Positions 8,432 through 17,079 of a stretch of DNA of 64,000 nucleotides are shown here, piece after piece (position 1 is the stretch's first letter; every line of letters begins with the position of its first letter). Made by a program: the position numbers and the translations under genes. Origin of the DNA: Thiodiazotropha sp037384425 (GTDB taxonomy: Bacteria > Pseudomonadota > Gammaproteobacteria > Chromatiales > Chromatiaceae); assembly GCA_037384425.1 (NCBI GenBank), contig JARROA010000021.1, forward strand, positions 1-64,000, in the 5' to 3' direction. The notes beneath the pieces were generated by a model. That model was not told the origin of the DNA. It ran no database searches and worked only from the letters and a program-made list of their open reading frames with translations.

Positions 8432-9501
8432 CAGGTGTACTCCTCATGAGCTGTGGGTGGCGTAACGGACGGTCGCCGCCACTCCCGCAACAGTTCCAGG
8501 GTGTAGACCGCCAGTCCGGCGTAGAGGGTCAAGGCCAGGAACAGTCCCATGCGAACCAGGAAGGCGGTAGTGACGTCCTTGCCGTTGGCGCTGTCCTGTA
8601 CCGCCGGACCGATAATGATCAGCAGGGTGACGAACACATCCTGCCAGAAACCGGGGCCGTGCCGGCTGGGCAGGACGCGGTAGAACTTGCCGGCGATGTA
8701 GAGACCGAACAGGGTCATCCAGAGAAAGAACATCCACAGATTGACCGCTATTTTGAGGCCGAACCAGATCAGCACCGCCAGCAGGCCGGCAAGCAGGGTG
8801 GCCCCGAGGAGTTCCCGGCCCGCGGTCTTCGCGTCAGCGAGCGATACCTGCTGTGCCAGCACGGTCGATTTCATCATCAGCGGCATGTAGGACGCCGGAT
8901 TGATCAGTACCAGCAGGTAGACCGGCATCACGATCAGGGTAGAGCGCAGGGCGATCCAGTTGAAATCGCCGGCGGTGCGCTTGGCTTGGGCCTGCCTGCC
9001 GGGCGGGGGCACGGGTTCGGGGAAGAGGGGATAGACCAGCCATTGGCTGAACGTCGCTATCGCGATGCCGATCGCGATGCCCTGGATAACCGCTAGCGAG
9101 AGGGCGGAGCTGGCTGCTCCGGCGGCCGAGATTAGCGTGATGCCGAGGGTCAGCAGGGTGCCGATGATGGCGGCGTTTTCCCGCGCGACTGTCAAGTAGG
9201 TGCTGAAGTAGATGCCGAGGGCGACGATCCCGATGCCGAGGGCGGCGTAATAGTTCAGGAGTGGGGTCAACAGGAGACCGCTGCTCAAGGTGAGCATCAC
9301 CACCAGAATGACTTTCAGCAATCCCTTCAAGCCCATGGGGGGTGCCGGTTTGAGTGTGAGCAAAATGGCAAACAAAGGCGCCAGGAAAGGCAGAGGAAGC
9401 TGCATCGCATAAGCGATGACCAGGGCGAGCGCGGTCGTCAGGCTGAGGCGAAAGGCGCGTCTGGCGGCAACGGGCACGCCTTGGACGGCCTCAGTAGGCA
9501 T
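8431..9501 (-). CDS. DUF2955 / FUSC-like inner-membrane transporter component
   Basis: A 356-residue polytopic membrane protein. The N-terminal hydrophobic region (about 15-165) reads like the aromatic-acid exporter (FUSC/AaeB-like) domain, with LPLPFLAPLFAILLTL and KPAPPMGLKG segments typical of DUF2955 proteins, a soluble linker about 165-185, and a second set of helices to about 335. It is shorter than AaeB (about 650 residues). Its gene overlaps the HlyD-type adaptor gene by 11 bases, and an outer-membrane factor gene precedes that, so a tripartite export pump is likely, with this protein as the inner-membrane part. Substrate unknown; aromatic acids or similar compounds would be a guess by analogy. 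Confidence 0.8.
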   Translation of the reverse strand: MPTEAVQGVPVAARRAFRLSLTTALALVIAYAMQLPLPFLAPLFAILLTLKPAPPMGLKGLLKVILVVMLTLSSGLLLTPLLNYYAALGIGIVALGIYFSTYLTVARENAAIIGTLLTLGITLISAAGAASSALSLAVIQGIAIGIAIATFSQWLVYPLFPEPVPPPGRQAQAKRTAGDFNWIALRSTLIVMPVYLLVLINPASYMPLMMKSTVLAQQVSLADAKTAGRELLGATLLAGLLAVLIWFGLKIAVNLWMFFLWMTLFGLYIAGKFYRVLPSRHGPGFWQDVFVTLLIIIGPAVQDSANGKDVTTAFLVRMGLFLALTLYAGLAVYTLELLREWRRPSVTPPTAHEEYT

Positions 9502-10627
9502 AGGAGAGCAGGCTCATAAGGCGGATGTAGAGCTTGCCCAGCAGCTTCAACACGCCGTGACCCTCGGTATAGGCGATGACCGAGGCCTGACCGCCGACAC
9601 GCAGCTGCCGGCTCAATATCTCCTGCTGGTCCACATCGAAACCGACGATGACCGGGAAGCGCTGGGCCTGACGCAGCCAGTCACGGCTGTTCTGCACGCT
9701 CGGCAGGGTGCCCGGCTTCTGGCTCTGACCGGTGTCTACACCGACGCCGATGCTGCGCACCTCGCCCACGAGCACTCGGCCGGGCAGGGCGTCGAAGATG
9801 ATCTCCACCGGGCTGCCCGGTTCGAGATGGCCCAGGTTGTTCTCGGTGAACTCCGCGTTGATCCAGACATCATGAATGGAGACCAGGGTAAGGACCGGGC
9901 TGCCGGTGCCGGCATACTGTCCGACTTCGGCCCGCAGGTCGGTGATCACGCCGCGGGTGGAGGCGCGGACCACGGTGTTGCTCAGATCCAGCTCGGCCTT
10001 GTCGACGGCGTTCTGCGCCGCTTTCAGAATGGAGTTATTGGCCTCCTCGTCGCCGCCCTTCTGTTCGATGGCGCGCTGGATTTCGGCCTCGGCGGCGGTG
10101 ACACTGGCGCGGGCCTGCTCGAGGGAGGCCTGCGAGACCTCCAGGCGACGTACCGAGATGGTGCCCGGGTCCTCCTTGAACAGTCGCTGCAGGCGTCGAT
10201 AGTCCTTCTCCGCTTTCAGTTCGTTGGCCAGCGCGCCGCGCAGTTTGGCCTGCGCCGATTCGACCCCGGCTGAGCCGGCACCGACCTGACGCTGGGCGTT
10301 CTCGAGTTCGGAACGGGCGCTGTTGAGGGCGATGGTGTATTGGGAGGGATCGATCTCGAACAGGGGATCGCCTGCCTCCACCTCCTGATTGTTCTTCACC
10401 CAGACCTGGGTCACCGCCCCCGCCACCTTGGGTGCCACGCCGACCACATAACCCTGGACCCTGGCCTGGGTGGTATAGGGGGTGAAACGGTCGGCCAACA
10501 GGTACCAGACCAGGCTCGATACGATGAGGATGAGAATGACGAGAGCGCCCTTGTTGAGCGCCTTTTTCGCCGGGGCGGTGTCGCTCTCTACGGATTGCGT
10601 TTCATCGGGTGTGACCGTTTCATTCAT
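9491..10627 (-). CDS. HlyD/EmrA-type periplasmic adaptor protein
   Basis: A 378-residue membrane-fusion protein. A cytosolic N terminus (1-28) is followed by one membrane helix (about 29-47), a biotinyl-lipoyl-like half with PKVAGAVTQVWVKNNQEVEAGD (in two halves around 66-90), a coiled-coil hairpin (about 105-210) and the second lipoyl half plus beta-barrel (about 215-340, with GVITDLRAEVGQ). It links the inner-membrane component to an outer-membrane channel. The ATG at 10627 overlaps the end of the outer-membrane factor gene, and its own end overlaps the DUF2955 gene, giving a fully overlapping operon. The architecture matches EmrA/AaeA rather than the AcrA class, as it keeps an uncleaved membrane anchor. 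Confidence 0.92.
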   Translation of the reverse strand: MNETVTPDETQSVESDTAPAKKALNKGALVILILIVSSLVWYLLADRFTPYTTQARVQGYVVGVAPKVAGAVTQVWVKNNQEVEAGDPLFEIDPSQYTIALNSARSELENAQRQVGAGSAGVESAQAKLRGALANELKAEKDYRRLQRLFKEDPGTISVRRLEVSQASLEQARASVTAAEAEIQRAIEQKGGDEEANNSILKAAQNAVDKAELDLSNTVVRASTRGVITDLRAEVGQYAGTGSPVLTLVSIHDVWINAEFTENNLGHLEPGSPVEIIFDALPGRVLVGEVRSIGVGVDTGQSQKPGTLPSVQNSRDWLRQAQRFPVIVGFDVDQQEILSRQLRVGGQASVIAYTEGHGVLKLLGKLYIRLMSLLSYAY

Positions 10628-12182
10628 ACGGTGTCGGCTCCGTGGCGGAAGTCTGTCGGGTGGGCAAGGGAGCGCTCAACAGGTCGCCCCAATCGCTGCG
10701 CCGCTGCATAGTGTTGCGAACCGAGGCCGGTATCAGGTCACCGATGGGGGTCTCCAGCCAGCCGCCGCCCAGGGCCTTGTAGAGGGCGATCACCGCGCTG
10801 AGATGGCCGCCCTGGTTGGCCAGTTCGCGATCGGCCTGGGTCGCCACCGCCCTCTGGGCGTCGAGCACGCGCTGAAAACTTGAGTAGCCCTCGCGGTAGC
10901 GGGTGTTGGCGATTTCGAGGGAGCGCTCGGCGGCGACGACCGAGGCCCGCAGCAACTGCTGCTGCTGTTTCGTTTTGACGACCGTGTAGGCCGCGTCGTC
11001 GATCTCGCGCGCCGCCTGCAGCACCGTCTCCTGATACTGCTCGATGAGCTGTTGCAGGCGGGCGTCCTGAACCCGTACGTTGTTGCCGATGCGCCCGTGG
11101 TCGAATAGGTTCCAGGTCAGGGATGGACCGAGGCTGAGCAGGGTGTTGTCCGCCGATCCGTTGATTGAGTTGCCGGACCAGCCGAGACTGCCCAGGAGGT
11201 TGATGCTGGGATAGAAGTCGGCCTCGGCGATGCCGATCTGAGCCGACTGCACCGCCACCTGCCAGGCTGCCGTGCGCACGTCCGGACGCTGCAACAGCCG
11301 GCGCGAGGGGATGGTCTCGATCAGCAGGCTGTCCAGCTGCGGCAGCTCGCGTGTGTCGGATTGCAGCTCGGGCAGCTCGCCGGGCGGACGCCCCAGCAGG
11401 GTGGCCAGGGCATTGCGCGTCTTGGCCAGGGCCACCTCCAGGTCAGGGATGGTGGCGAGGGTGGCCAGGTACTGGGTCTTGGCCTGTTGCAGATCGAGTT
11501 CGGAACCCTGGCCCTGGTTGAACAGCTGTTCGGTGATGTCGAGACTGCGCTTCTGGATCTGCGCGTTCTTGCGTGCGATGTCGATGCGGTGCCGGGTGGT
11601 CAGATAGGTGAAGTAGAGGTCGGCGGTCAGGGCCACGAGCAGAACCTGCACCTCCTGTTGGTTGCTGATGGAGGCGAAATAGGCGGCGTCGGCCGACTCG
11701 ATGCCACGCCGGAAGCGGCCCCAGAAATCGAGTTCCCAGGCCAGGTTGAAACCCGCCTGATAGCTGACGAAACTCTGCCTGCTGTTGGGCAGGGCGCCTC
11801 CCCGGTCCCGACTGTTGACGTAGGTGACGGCACCGCCGAGCTGTTGTAATTGCGGATAACGGGTGCTGTCGGCGATACCGAGTTGGGCACGGCTCTCCAG
11901 GATGCGCAGCCCGGCGATGCGCAGGGAGAGATTCTCCTGCCGGAGTGTTTCAATCAGCCGGTTGAGGGTCTCGTCGTTGAACAGCCGCCACCAGAAACGC
12001 AGATCCGCATCGTTGCGCTCAGCGGGAGTGATGGCCTGTCCGTAGAGGCTGCTCTTCCAGCTTTCCAGCCATGCCACCTTCGGCTCCTGGTGGTCAGGTC
12101 CGAGCGTGGTGCAGGCGCTCTGCAGTAACACCAGCAGCAGGAGCAGTGTGCGTGGTATCCAGGGTAAAAGGGCGGCACGCAT
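10620..12182 (-). CDS. NodT-family outer-membrane efflux lipoprotein (TolC-like)
   Basis: An outer-membrane factor of about 520 residues. The lipoprotein signal ends in LLQSAC with the modified cysteine near residue 24 when translation starts at ATG 12182. Two repeated helical halves follow with the usual family motifs (SLRIAGLRILESRAQLGI, ATLLGRPPGELP, and a C-terminal LDAQRAVATQADRELANQ segment). It forms the trimeric outer-membrane channel of the pump. A GTG at 12209 would extend the N terminus by nine residues and overlap the AI-2E gene, but has no better ribosome-binding site and would displace the signal peptide. Order in the operon: AI-2E protein, this channel, adaptor, DUF2955 protein, ion channel. 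Confidence 0.9.
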   Translation of the reverse strand: MRAALLPWIPRTLLLLLVLLQSACTTLGPDHQEPKVAWLESWKSSLYGQAITPAERNDADLRFWWRLFNDETLNRLIETLRQENLSLRIAGLRILESRAQLGIADSTRYPQLQQLGGAVTYVNSRDRGGALPNSRQSFVSYQAGFNLAWELDFWGRFRRGIESADAAYFASISNQQEVQVLLVALTADLYFTYLTTRHRIDIARKNAQIQKRSLDITEQLFNQGQGSELDLQQAKTQYLATLATIPDLEVALAKTRNALATLLGRPPGELPELQSDTRELPQLDSLLIETIPSRRLLQRPDVRTAAWQVAVQSAQIGIAEADFYPSINLLGSLGWSGNSINGSADNTLLSLGPSLTWNLFDHGRIGNNVRVQDARLQQLIEQYQETVLQAAREIDDAAYTVVKTKQQQQLLRASVVAAERSLEIANTRYREGYSSFQRVLDAQRAVATQADRELANQGGHLSAVIALYKALGGGWLETPIGDLIPASVRNTMQRRSDWGDLLSAPLPTRQTSATEPTPYE

Positions 12183-12189
12183 GAACGGA

Positions 12190-13320
12190 TTACTCGCTGC
12201 TCGTGTCACCCCCGGGGAGCTGGTCGGGGAGGGGGGCTGAGGTCTCCGCGTCCAGATTCACCCAGGCCATGAAGACCTCGTAGCTGACGGCCAGGATCAC
12301 CGCGCCGATAAAGAGCCCGATGATACCGGCGGAGACCATGCCGCCGAGGGCGCCGAGCAGGATCACCGGCATGGGGGCATCGACCCCGCGTCCGAGCAGT
12401 ATGGGCTTGAGAAAGCCGTCGGCCGCGCCCGCCACCAGCAGGTAGACGGTGTAGAACACACTGGCCAGGGTGGAAGCGTCGCCCGCCCACCAGAGGTAGG
12501 CGATGACCGGCAGGGTGATGAGAAGGGCGGGCAGCTGGACGATGCCGATCAACAGCACGATCAACGCCAGGATGCCGGCTCCCGGAATCCCGGCCAGCAC
12601 GAAGCCGACGCCGAGCAGCAGCGCCTGAATGAAGGCCACGCCGACCACGCCGGCGGCCACCGAGCGTATGGTGGCCACAGTGAGCCGGAACAGCCGGGGG
12701 CCCCTCTCAGGCCCTGCCAGGCGGTCGTAGATCCGCTGCATGGCCCCGCTGCCCGATTCGCCGTAGGCCATCATGATGCCGGCCACGATGAGCGAGGCCA
12801 GGAAGAGGAAGATGCCGCCCGCACCGCTCTGTAGCAGCTTCAGGGCCGATTTGGTGGTCTCCTTGATCCAGGGCGCGTACTGCTGGACGAAGGCGGGGAA
12901 ATCGCTGGCGGCCAGCTGCCAGGCGGCATGCAGCTTTTCGCCCACCAGCGGCCAGCCGGCCACGGACGGATCGGGCTGCGGGATGCTCACGCTGCCGCTG
13001 GACAGGGTGTCACGCACGCCGAGTATCTCGTTGACGAACGATGTCGCCACGAAACCGGTCGGCAATCCGATGATCAGCAAGCCGATGACGACGATGAGGG
13101 TTGCCGCCCGGCCCTGTTTCTGTCCCATGCGCTTGGCCAGGCCCTGATGCAGGGGGTAGAGCGCGACCGCCAGAATCAGTCCCCACAGCATCATGCCTTC
13201 GAACGGGGCGAAGATGCGGTAACTGAGGATGGCGATGAGGGCGAGGAGGGTGAACCTGATGAGGGTGTTCATCAGGTCGGCGGAGGCGGCATGAGTGGTC
13301 GTTGCTTCCTTTGATGTCAT
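12190..13320 (-). CDS. AI-2E family (PerM/YdiK-like) membrane transporter
   Basis: A 376-residue membrane protein of the AI-2E/PerM family. Seven or eight predicted helices: two near residues 20-60, one near 70-95, one near 155-175, and a block from about 215 to 350 that contains the family's conserved IPGAGILALIVLLIG and PLLLGRGVDAPMPV-type segments (here KPILLGRGVDAPMP). Some members export autoinducer-2 or act as sodium/proton antiporters; most are uncharacterised, so the substrate is open. It is the first gene of the leftward efflux operon, seven bases before the outer-membrane factor start used here. A second possible start is ATG at 13272. Confidence 0.87.
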   Translation of the reverse strand: MTSKEATTTHAASADLMNTLIRFTLLALIAILSYRIFAPFEGMMLWGLILAVALYPLHQGLAKRMGQKQGRAATLIVVIGLLIIGLPTGFVATSFVNEILGVRDTLSSGSVSIPQPDPSVAGWPLVGEKLHAAWQLAASDFPAFVQQYAPWIKETTKSALKLLQSGAGGIFLFLASLIVAGIMMAYGESGSGAMQRIYDRLAGPERGPRLFRLTVATIRSVAAGVVGVAFIQALLLGVGFVLAGIPGAGILALIVLLIGIVQLPALLITLPVIAYLWWAGDASTLASVFYTVYLLVAGAADGFLKPILLGRGVDAPMPVILLGALGGMVSAGIIGLFIGAVILAVSYEVFMAWVNLDAETSAPLPDQLPGGDTSSE

Positions 13321-13430
13321 GACAGAAGACCTTACTTATTGTTTTATGCCCGTAATCCTAGCGGATTACACGGCTAAATGCGCCAGGATGGCTGCCATCC
13401 GGCGCGCTGACCTGCGGTAACCCGCCAGGT

Positions 13431-13760
13431 TCACCGCCGCAACATGGGGCGGGGTGAGGGTCGAGGCCGGGTCGGTATCGACGGCATCGGTCGCGGCGAC
13501 GGAAGTGGTTTGACGGGGGGTCGTGGTGTGATCGGTTTCTCCGGTCTCGTGGGGCGTTCCGGAGGCTCGGGGCGAGGCGGAGGATTGACGATGATGACGT
13601 CGTTGCCGTAGTAGGGCCGACCGTAGTACCAGGGATCGTACCAGCCGGTGCCGTAGTAGGCGCCGCCACTGACCGAACCACCCGTGCTGGAGCAACCGCC
13701 AACAAGAGCCGCGATGAACAAGCCGAGGAGTAGCGTGCGAATGACGTTGAAGTCGATCAT
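13431..13760 (-). CDS. Small proline-rich lipoprotein
   Basis: A 109-residue lipoprotein. The signal peptide ends LVGGC (modified cysteine near residue 23). A short glycine/tyrosine segment (YYGTGWYDPWYYGRPYYG) follows, then a basic proline-arginine tail from about residue 60 to the end (PRPEPPERPTRP and similar). Low complexity precludes a family assignment; it may coat the outer membrane or bind peptidoglycan or polyanions. Translation from ATG 13760 is supported by GGAGGAGAAG seven bases upstream; that site overlaps the end of the VOC gene, so the two are probably co-transcribed. Confidence 0.7.
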   Translation of the reverse strand: MIDFNVIRTLLLGLFIAALVGGCSSTGGSVSGGAYYGTGWYDPWYYGRPYYGNDVIIVNPPPRPEPPERPTRPEKPITPRPPVKPLPSPRPMPSIPTRPRPSPRPMLRR

Positions 13761-13762
13761 GA

Positions 13763-14650
13763 TCACTTCTCCTCCCCGGTTTGGGTGTAGTCCCACTCGA
13801 TCAGGCCGAGCGCCGCGCCGCTCGGATCGGCTATCACGGCTAGTCGTCCCTCCAACAGATCCGCTCTGGGCGCTAACAGTACCCGACCACCCAGGGTGTC
13901 CGTGCGTGCAACGGCGTCTCGGATGTCCGCGACCCGAACGAACGGCAACCAGGTGGGTTGCAGTGACGGGCGATCTGCGGGGATGGTCGTCACCGTGGCT
14001 CTGGCATGGCCGTGGGCGATCAGTATCAGGGTGTCGGGGAGCCGGCTCTTCGGATCCTTGATGACTGTGTAGTCCGCCAGGGTCTGGTAAAACCCGCCTG
14101 CGCGTTCGGCGTCAAGGCTGAGCAGCTGTTCCCATATCCAGTCGCCCGGTTCGGCCAGATAGTCCTGTGGATCACCTTTGCTGGTTTTCATGACGCCGAA
14201 GACGGCGCCCTCCGCATCCCTGACGATGGCCTGTTCACCCCGTTCAGGCAGACGCTTCGGTGCCAGCAGGACCTTGCCGCCATTGATCACCACCGATTGC
14301 AGGGCCTGCCCCACTTCGGTCACGGAGAGGTAGCTGATCCACCGAGGCCGCCCCTTTGAAGCCTGTTTCTGTGGTGCTTGCAGAAGACCGCTGATCGGAC
14401 GCTCCCCGTTGAATGCGATCAGGTAGCTGCGCCCCGGCACATTCGCCTGCCGGAATTCCCAGCCCAGCAGGTCAGCGTAAAACCGCTTTGCGGTATCGAT
14501 GTCATCCGTAATCAGATCAGCCCAGACAAACTTGCCGGGATGCCATTCGCCGCTGGTGCTGACCGGAGGCAGGTCGCCTGTGGCGGCATCGGCGGCGTGG
14601 AAAGGGAGAAGCACAAGCCATAGCAGAAAGGCGATACGTTGGGATTTCAT
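13763..14650 (-). CDS. Exported two-domain VOC (glyoxalase-fold) protein
   Basis: A 295-residue protein with a Sec signal peptide (residues 1-22, cleavage near ADA-AT) and two vicinal-oxygen-chelate domains: about 38-150 (KFVWADLITDDIDTAKRFYADLLGW) and about 165-285 (WIWEQLLSLDAERAGGFYQTL). Related cytosolic proteins include CFP32/glyoxalase-like proteins. Export of a VOC protein is less usual. Metal ligands cannot be assigned from sequence alone, so the reaction is unknown. Its end is directly followed by the proline-rich lipoprotein gene read in the same direction. Confidence 0.82.
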   Translation of the reverse strand: MKSQRIAFLLWLVLLPFHAADAATGDLPPVSTSGEWHPGKFVWADLITDDIDTAKRFYADLLGWEFRQANVPGRSYLIAFNGERPISGLLQAPQKQASKGRPRWISYLSVTEVGQALQSVVINGGKVLLAPKRLPERGEQAIVRDAEGAVFGVMKTSKGDPQDYLAEPGDWIWEQLLSLDAERAGGFYQTLADYTVIKDPKSRLPDTLILIAHGHARATVTTIPADRPSLQPTWLPFVRVADIRDAVARTDTLGGRVLLAPRADLLEGRLAVIADPSGAALGLIEWDYTQTGEEK

Positions 14651-15047
14651 GCGGGCTCCTTAGGTTGCAAGGCGATACGGCATTGTTGTTGCTGTTGTGG
14701 CAGTCCTTGATGTAGGTGGTCTCTGCCGTTGATCTGCCAGGATGGGAAGACGGGTCGGGTGGACCCTTTCCCCGAGCTTTGCGCTGTCTGTCCGAGTGGT
14801 GGCCTGTTGTTGTTGAGACTGGGCCTGTAGGTCGTCCCCGGAGTTGTTTGTCTGCAGCCTGGTTGCGCAAGCGATGCTTGCGCACAGTCTACTCCAAAGT
14901 TCAACTAAGGTGGGCCGTTTGCCCCCGGAGTGAGGGGGCAGACATCCTGCCCTGTTTTCATTCTCCGACTCGGGGGATAATGGCGTTCGATCGGGCCGTG
15001 CAAGTAGATGCCCGTGGCGTTGAGGAAGACAGGTATCAGGAGAATCC
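14651..15047. other. Intergenic region with a perfect inverted repeat
   Basis: About 400 bases between the divergent VOC and CDF genes; both promoters should lie here. A perfect inverted repeat TGCGCAAGC-GAT-GCTTGCGCA occupies 14864-14884. It lacks a T-run and could be an operator or a small hairpin. The sequence around 14680-14700 is a low-complexity GTT run. AGGAG at 15037-15041 is the ribosome-binding site of the CDF gene. I see no gene. Confidence 0.45.
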
Positions 15048-15968
15048 ATGGCATCCGGATCGAAAAAGGTGATCTTCGCCGCCCTTGCGGGGAATACACT
15101 GATCGCTGTGACCAAGTTCGTGGCGGCCTTCTTTACCGGCAGCTCGGCCATGCTGTCGGAGGGGATACATTCACTGGTCGATACCGGTAATCAGGGATTG
15201 CTGCTCTACGGTATTGCCCGCTCTAAGCGCCCGGCCGATGACGAGTTCCCCTTCGGTCATGGCAAGGAGATCTACTTCTGGAGTTTTATCGTGGCGATTC
15301 TGATCTTCGCCCTGGGAGGTGGCATCTCCATCTATGAAGGGATCAAACATATCGAACACCCGGAACCGATCCAGAACCCGTTGATCAACTACCTGGTGCT
15401 TGGCTTGGCGATGCTGTTCGAAGGCGCGGCCTGGCTCTTCGCCTTCCGCGAGTTCACACGGGCCAAAGGCAAATGGGGCTATGTGGAGGCGATCCAGCGG
15501 GCCAAGGATCCCTCTATCTTCGTGGTCCTATTCGAGGATACCGCCGCCATGCTCGGCCTGATGGTGGCCTTCGCCGGCATCACGCTGACCCAGCTCACAG
15601 GCAATCTCTGGTTCGACGGTATCGCATCGATCATCATCGGACTGATCCTGGTCGGCACCGCGATCTGGCTCGCCTATGAAACCAAGGGGCTCTTGATCGG
15701 CGAGAGTGCAGGTCGCAACGTGGTGGAGGGCATCCGCAGCATGGTCGGGGCGCAGGTGCTGGTGGAACACGTCAATGAGGTGCTGACCATGCACATGGGG
15801 CCCGACTTCATTCTGGTCAACCTGAGCGTCGATTTTGCCGACCAGGCGACGGCCGGTCAGATCGAGTCGGCGATCGGCGAGATGGACAAGTCGATCAAGC
15901 AGCGCTTTCCCCAGGTCAAAAGGATCTTCATCGAGGCGGAAAAGCGCTCAGCGCGCTTGCCGGCCTGA
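15048..15968 (+). CDS. Cation diffusion facilitator family metal transporter
   Basis: A 306-residue CDF transporter exporting divalent metal ions (zinc, iron, manganese or cobalt) from the cytosol in exchange for protons. Helices II and V carry the metal-site motifs HSLVDTGNQ (near residues 41-49) and ...FEDTAAMLGLMVA (near 162-174). A conserved FPFGHGKE loop follows helix II, and the cytosolic C-terminal domain (about 215-306) is present. The HSLVDTGNQ signature is that of the SLC30A9/ZNT9-like subgroup, for which metal preference cannot be read from sequence. AGGAG lies six bases before the ATG. It seems to be a single-gene unit. Confidence 0.9.
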   Translation: MASGSKKVIFAALAGNTLIAVTKFVAAFFTGSSAMLSEGIHSLVDTGNQGLLLYGIARSKRPADDEFPFGHGKEIYFWSFIVAILIFALGGGISIYEGIKHIEHPEPIQNPLINYLVLGLAMLFEGAAWLFAFREFTRAKGKWGYVEAIQRAKDPSIFVVLFEDTAAMLGLMVAFAGITLTQLTGNLWFDGIASIIIGLILVGTAIWLAYETKGLLIGESAGRNVVEGIRSMVGAQVLVEHVNEVLTMHMGPDFILVNLSVDFADQATAGQIESAIGEMDKSIKQRFPQVKRIFIEAEKRSARLPA

Positions 15969-16201
15969 CAGCGCGGGGGGATGTGACGTATTCACAACAG
16001 GACGCTGGAGTGGGACGGCTGTGGTGCGGTTCGGACGGTGGAAGTCTGTCAGAGCCTTCGGCTGCTTGATGCTCGCATCGGCAATATATTATTTATCAGT
16101 AACTTGTGTGTATTTTTACGGGCGGCCAGAGGCGCGGATTGGTCTGGATTGCCGATCTGTGGTGGGGTGACTTCCCGTGGCGGGTGCATGCACTAAGGCT
16201 A

Positions 16202-16230
16202 TTGACCCGACTGGAGGCAGTGGGTAGAAT
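16202..16230 (+). promoter_or_regulatory. Sigma-70 promoter and GC hairpin ahead of rplU
   Basis: TTGACC (16202-16207) and TAGAAT (16225-16230) separated by 17 bases, about 64 bases before rplU. The leader contains CGCCGG-GACT-CCGGCG (about 16247-16262), a short hairpin that might serve r-protein feedback; this is a guess. The rest of the gap from 15969 holds nothing recognisable. Confidence 0.72.
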
Positions 16231-16293
16231 TCCGCCTCTTTACCTCGCCGGGACTCCGGCGGGTGGATAACGGTATATTTCGGGGCTAAAGCA

Positions 16294-16605
16294 ATGTATG
16301 CGGTAATTCAATCCGGCGGCAAACAGTATCGCGTTTCTGAAGGCGACACCATCAGGGTCGAAATGCTGACCGCTGACGAGGGTGCATCCGTCGAGCTGGA
16401 CAAGGTGCTGATGATCACCAATGGTGACGACGTCAAGATTGGTACCCCCTATGTGGACGGTGGCAAGGTGACGGCTACCGTGAAATCCCACGGTCGGGGC
16501 AAGAAGGTTAAGATCGTCAAGTTCCGTCGCCGCAAACATCACCTGAAGCGTCAGGGCCACCGTCAGTGGTACACCGAGCTGCAGGTCACCGGCATCAGCG
16601 GCTGA
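16294..16605 (+). CDS. rplU: 50S ribosomal protein L21
   Basis: A 103-residue L21, which binds 23S rRNA in the large subunit. The N terminus MYAVIQSGGKQYRV and the C-terminal RKHHLKRQGHRQ segment are characteristic, and the length equals the E. coli protein. It is the first gene of rplU-rpmA, 13 bases ahead of rpmA, under the promoter at 16202-16230. Confidence 0.98.
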   Translation: MYAVIQSGGKQYRVSEGDTIRVEMLTADEGASVELDKVLMITNGDDVKIGTPYVDGGKVTATVKSHGRGKKVKIVKFRRRKHHLKRQGHRQWYTELQVTGISG

Positions 16606-16618
16606 GGAGAGAGCAGAG

Positions 16619-16876
16619 ATGGCACATAAAAAAGCAGGCGGTAGTACTCGTAACGGCCGCGATTCAGAATCCAAACGCTTGGGCGTCAAGATCTTCGGTG
16701 GTCAGGCGGTCAAGGCAGGCAACATCATCGTGCGTCAGCGCGGCACCCAGTTCCACAAAGGCGTGAACGTGGGTATCGGCAAAGACCACACCCTGTTCGC
16801 TACGGCGGACGGCAAGGTGGTGTTCGAGACCAAAGGTCCGCAGAACCGTAAATTCGTGAGTGTCGTCGCCGAGTAA
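16619..16876 (+). CDS. rpmA: 50S ribosomal protein L27
   Basis: An 85-residue L27. The N terminus MAHKKAGGSTRNGRDS is the flexible tail that reaches the peptidyl-transferase centre; GVKIFGGQ and RQRGTQFHKG motifs follow. No N-terminal extension needing cleavage (as in Firmicutes) is present. GAGGAGAG lies before the ATG. A terminator follows, so obgE probably has its own promoter or depends on readthrough. Confidence 0.98.
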   Translation: MAHKKAGGSTRNGRDSESKRLGVKIFGGQAVKAGNIIVRQRGTQFHKGVNVGIGKDHTLFATADGKVVFETKGPQNRKFVSVVAE

Positions 16877-16900
16877 ACCCGACCCGGTTCCGCCACTCGA

Positions 16901-16927
16901 AAGCCTCGTCAGATGACGGGGCTTTTT
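16901..16927 (+). terminator. Terminator after rpmA
   Basis: Stem AAGCCTCGTC (16901-16910) with GACGGGGCTT (16915-16924), ten pairs including one G-U, loop AGAT, then a T-run to 16927. Confidence 0.85.
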
Positions 16928-16952
16928 ACGTTTTGGCGGCTGATCAGGTTTC

Positions 16953-17051
16953 ATATAACGCAAAGATCGCCATGAAACGCCAAGCGCACAAAGTGCATCA
17001 ATCAAATCGCCTTGGTGCTCTTTGCGCGTCATTGCACTCTTTACGTTATAT
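16953..17051. repeat. 99-base palindromic intergenic repeat
   Basis: The ends are ATATAACG (16953-16960) and CGTTATAT (17044-17051). The arms carry ACGCAAAG...CGCCAAGCGCACAAAG on the left and CTTGGTGCTCTTTGCGC...CTTTACGTTATAT on the right, so the element is an imperfect inverted repeat filling the rpmA-obgE gap. Partial copies of the right arm occur at 19450-19489 and 22640-22666, which marks it as a dispersed family. Confidence 0.65.
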
Positions 17052-17079
17052 TCCACTCAACCCACGCTAAAACCACACC

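Noticed and set aside
14716..15072. 118-residue rightward frame before the CDF gene
   Set aside because: No ribosome-binding site, no family pattern, and it overlaps the real start of the CDF gene.
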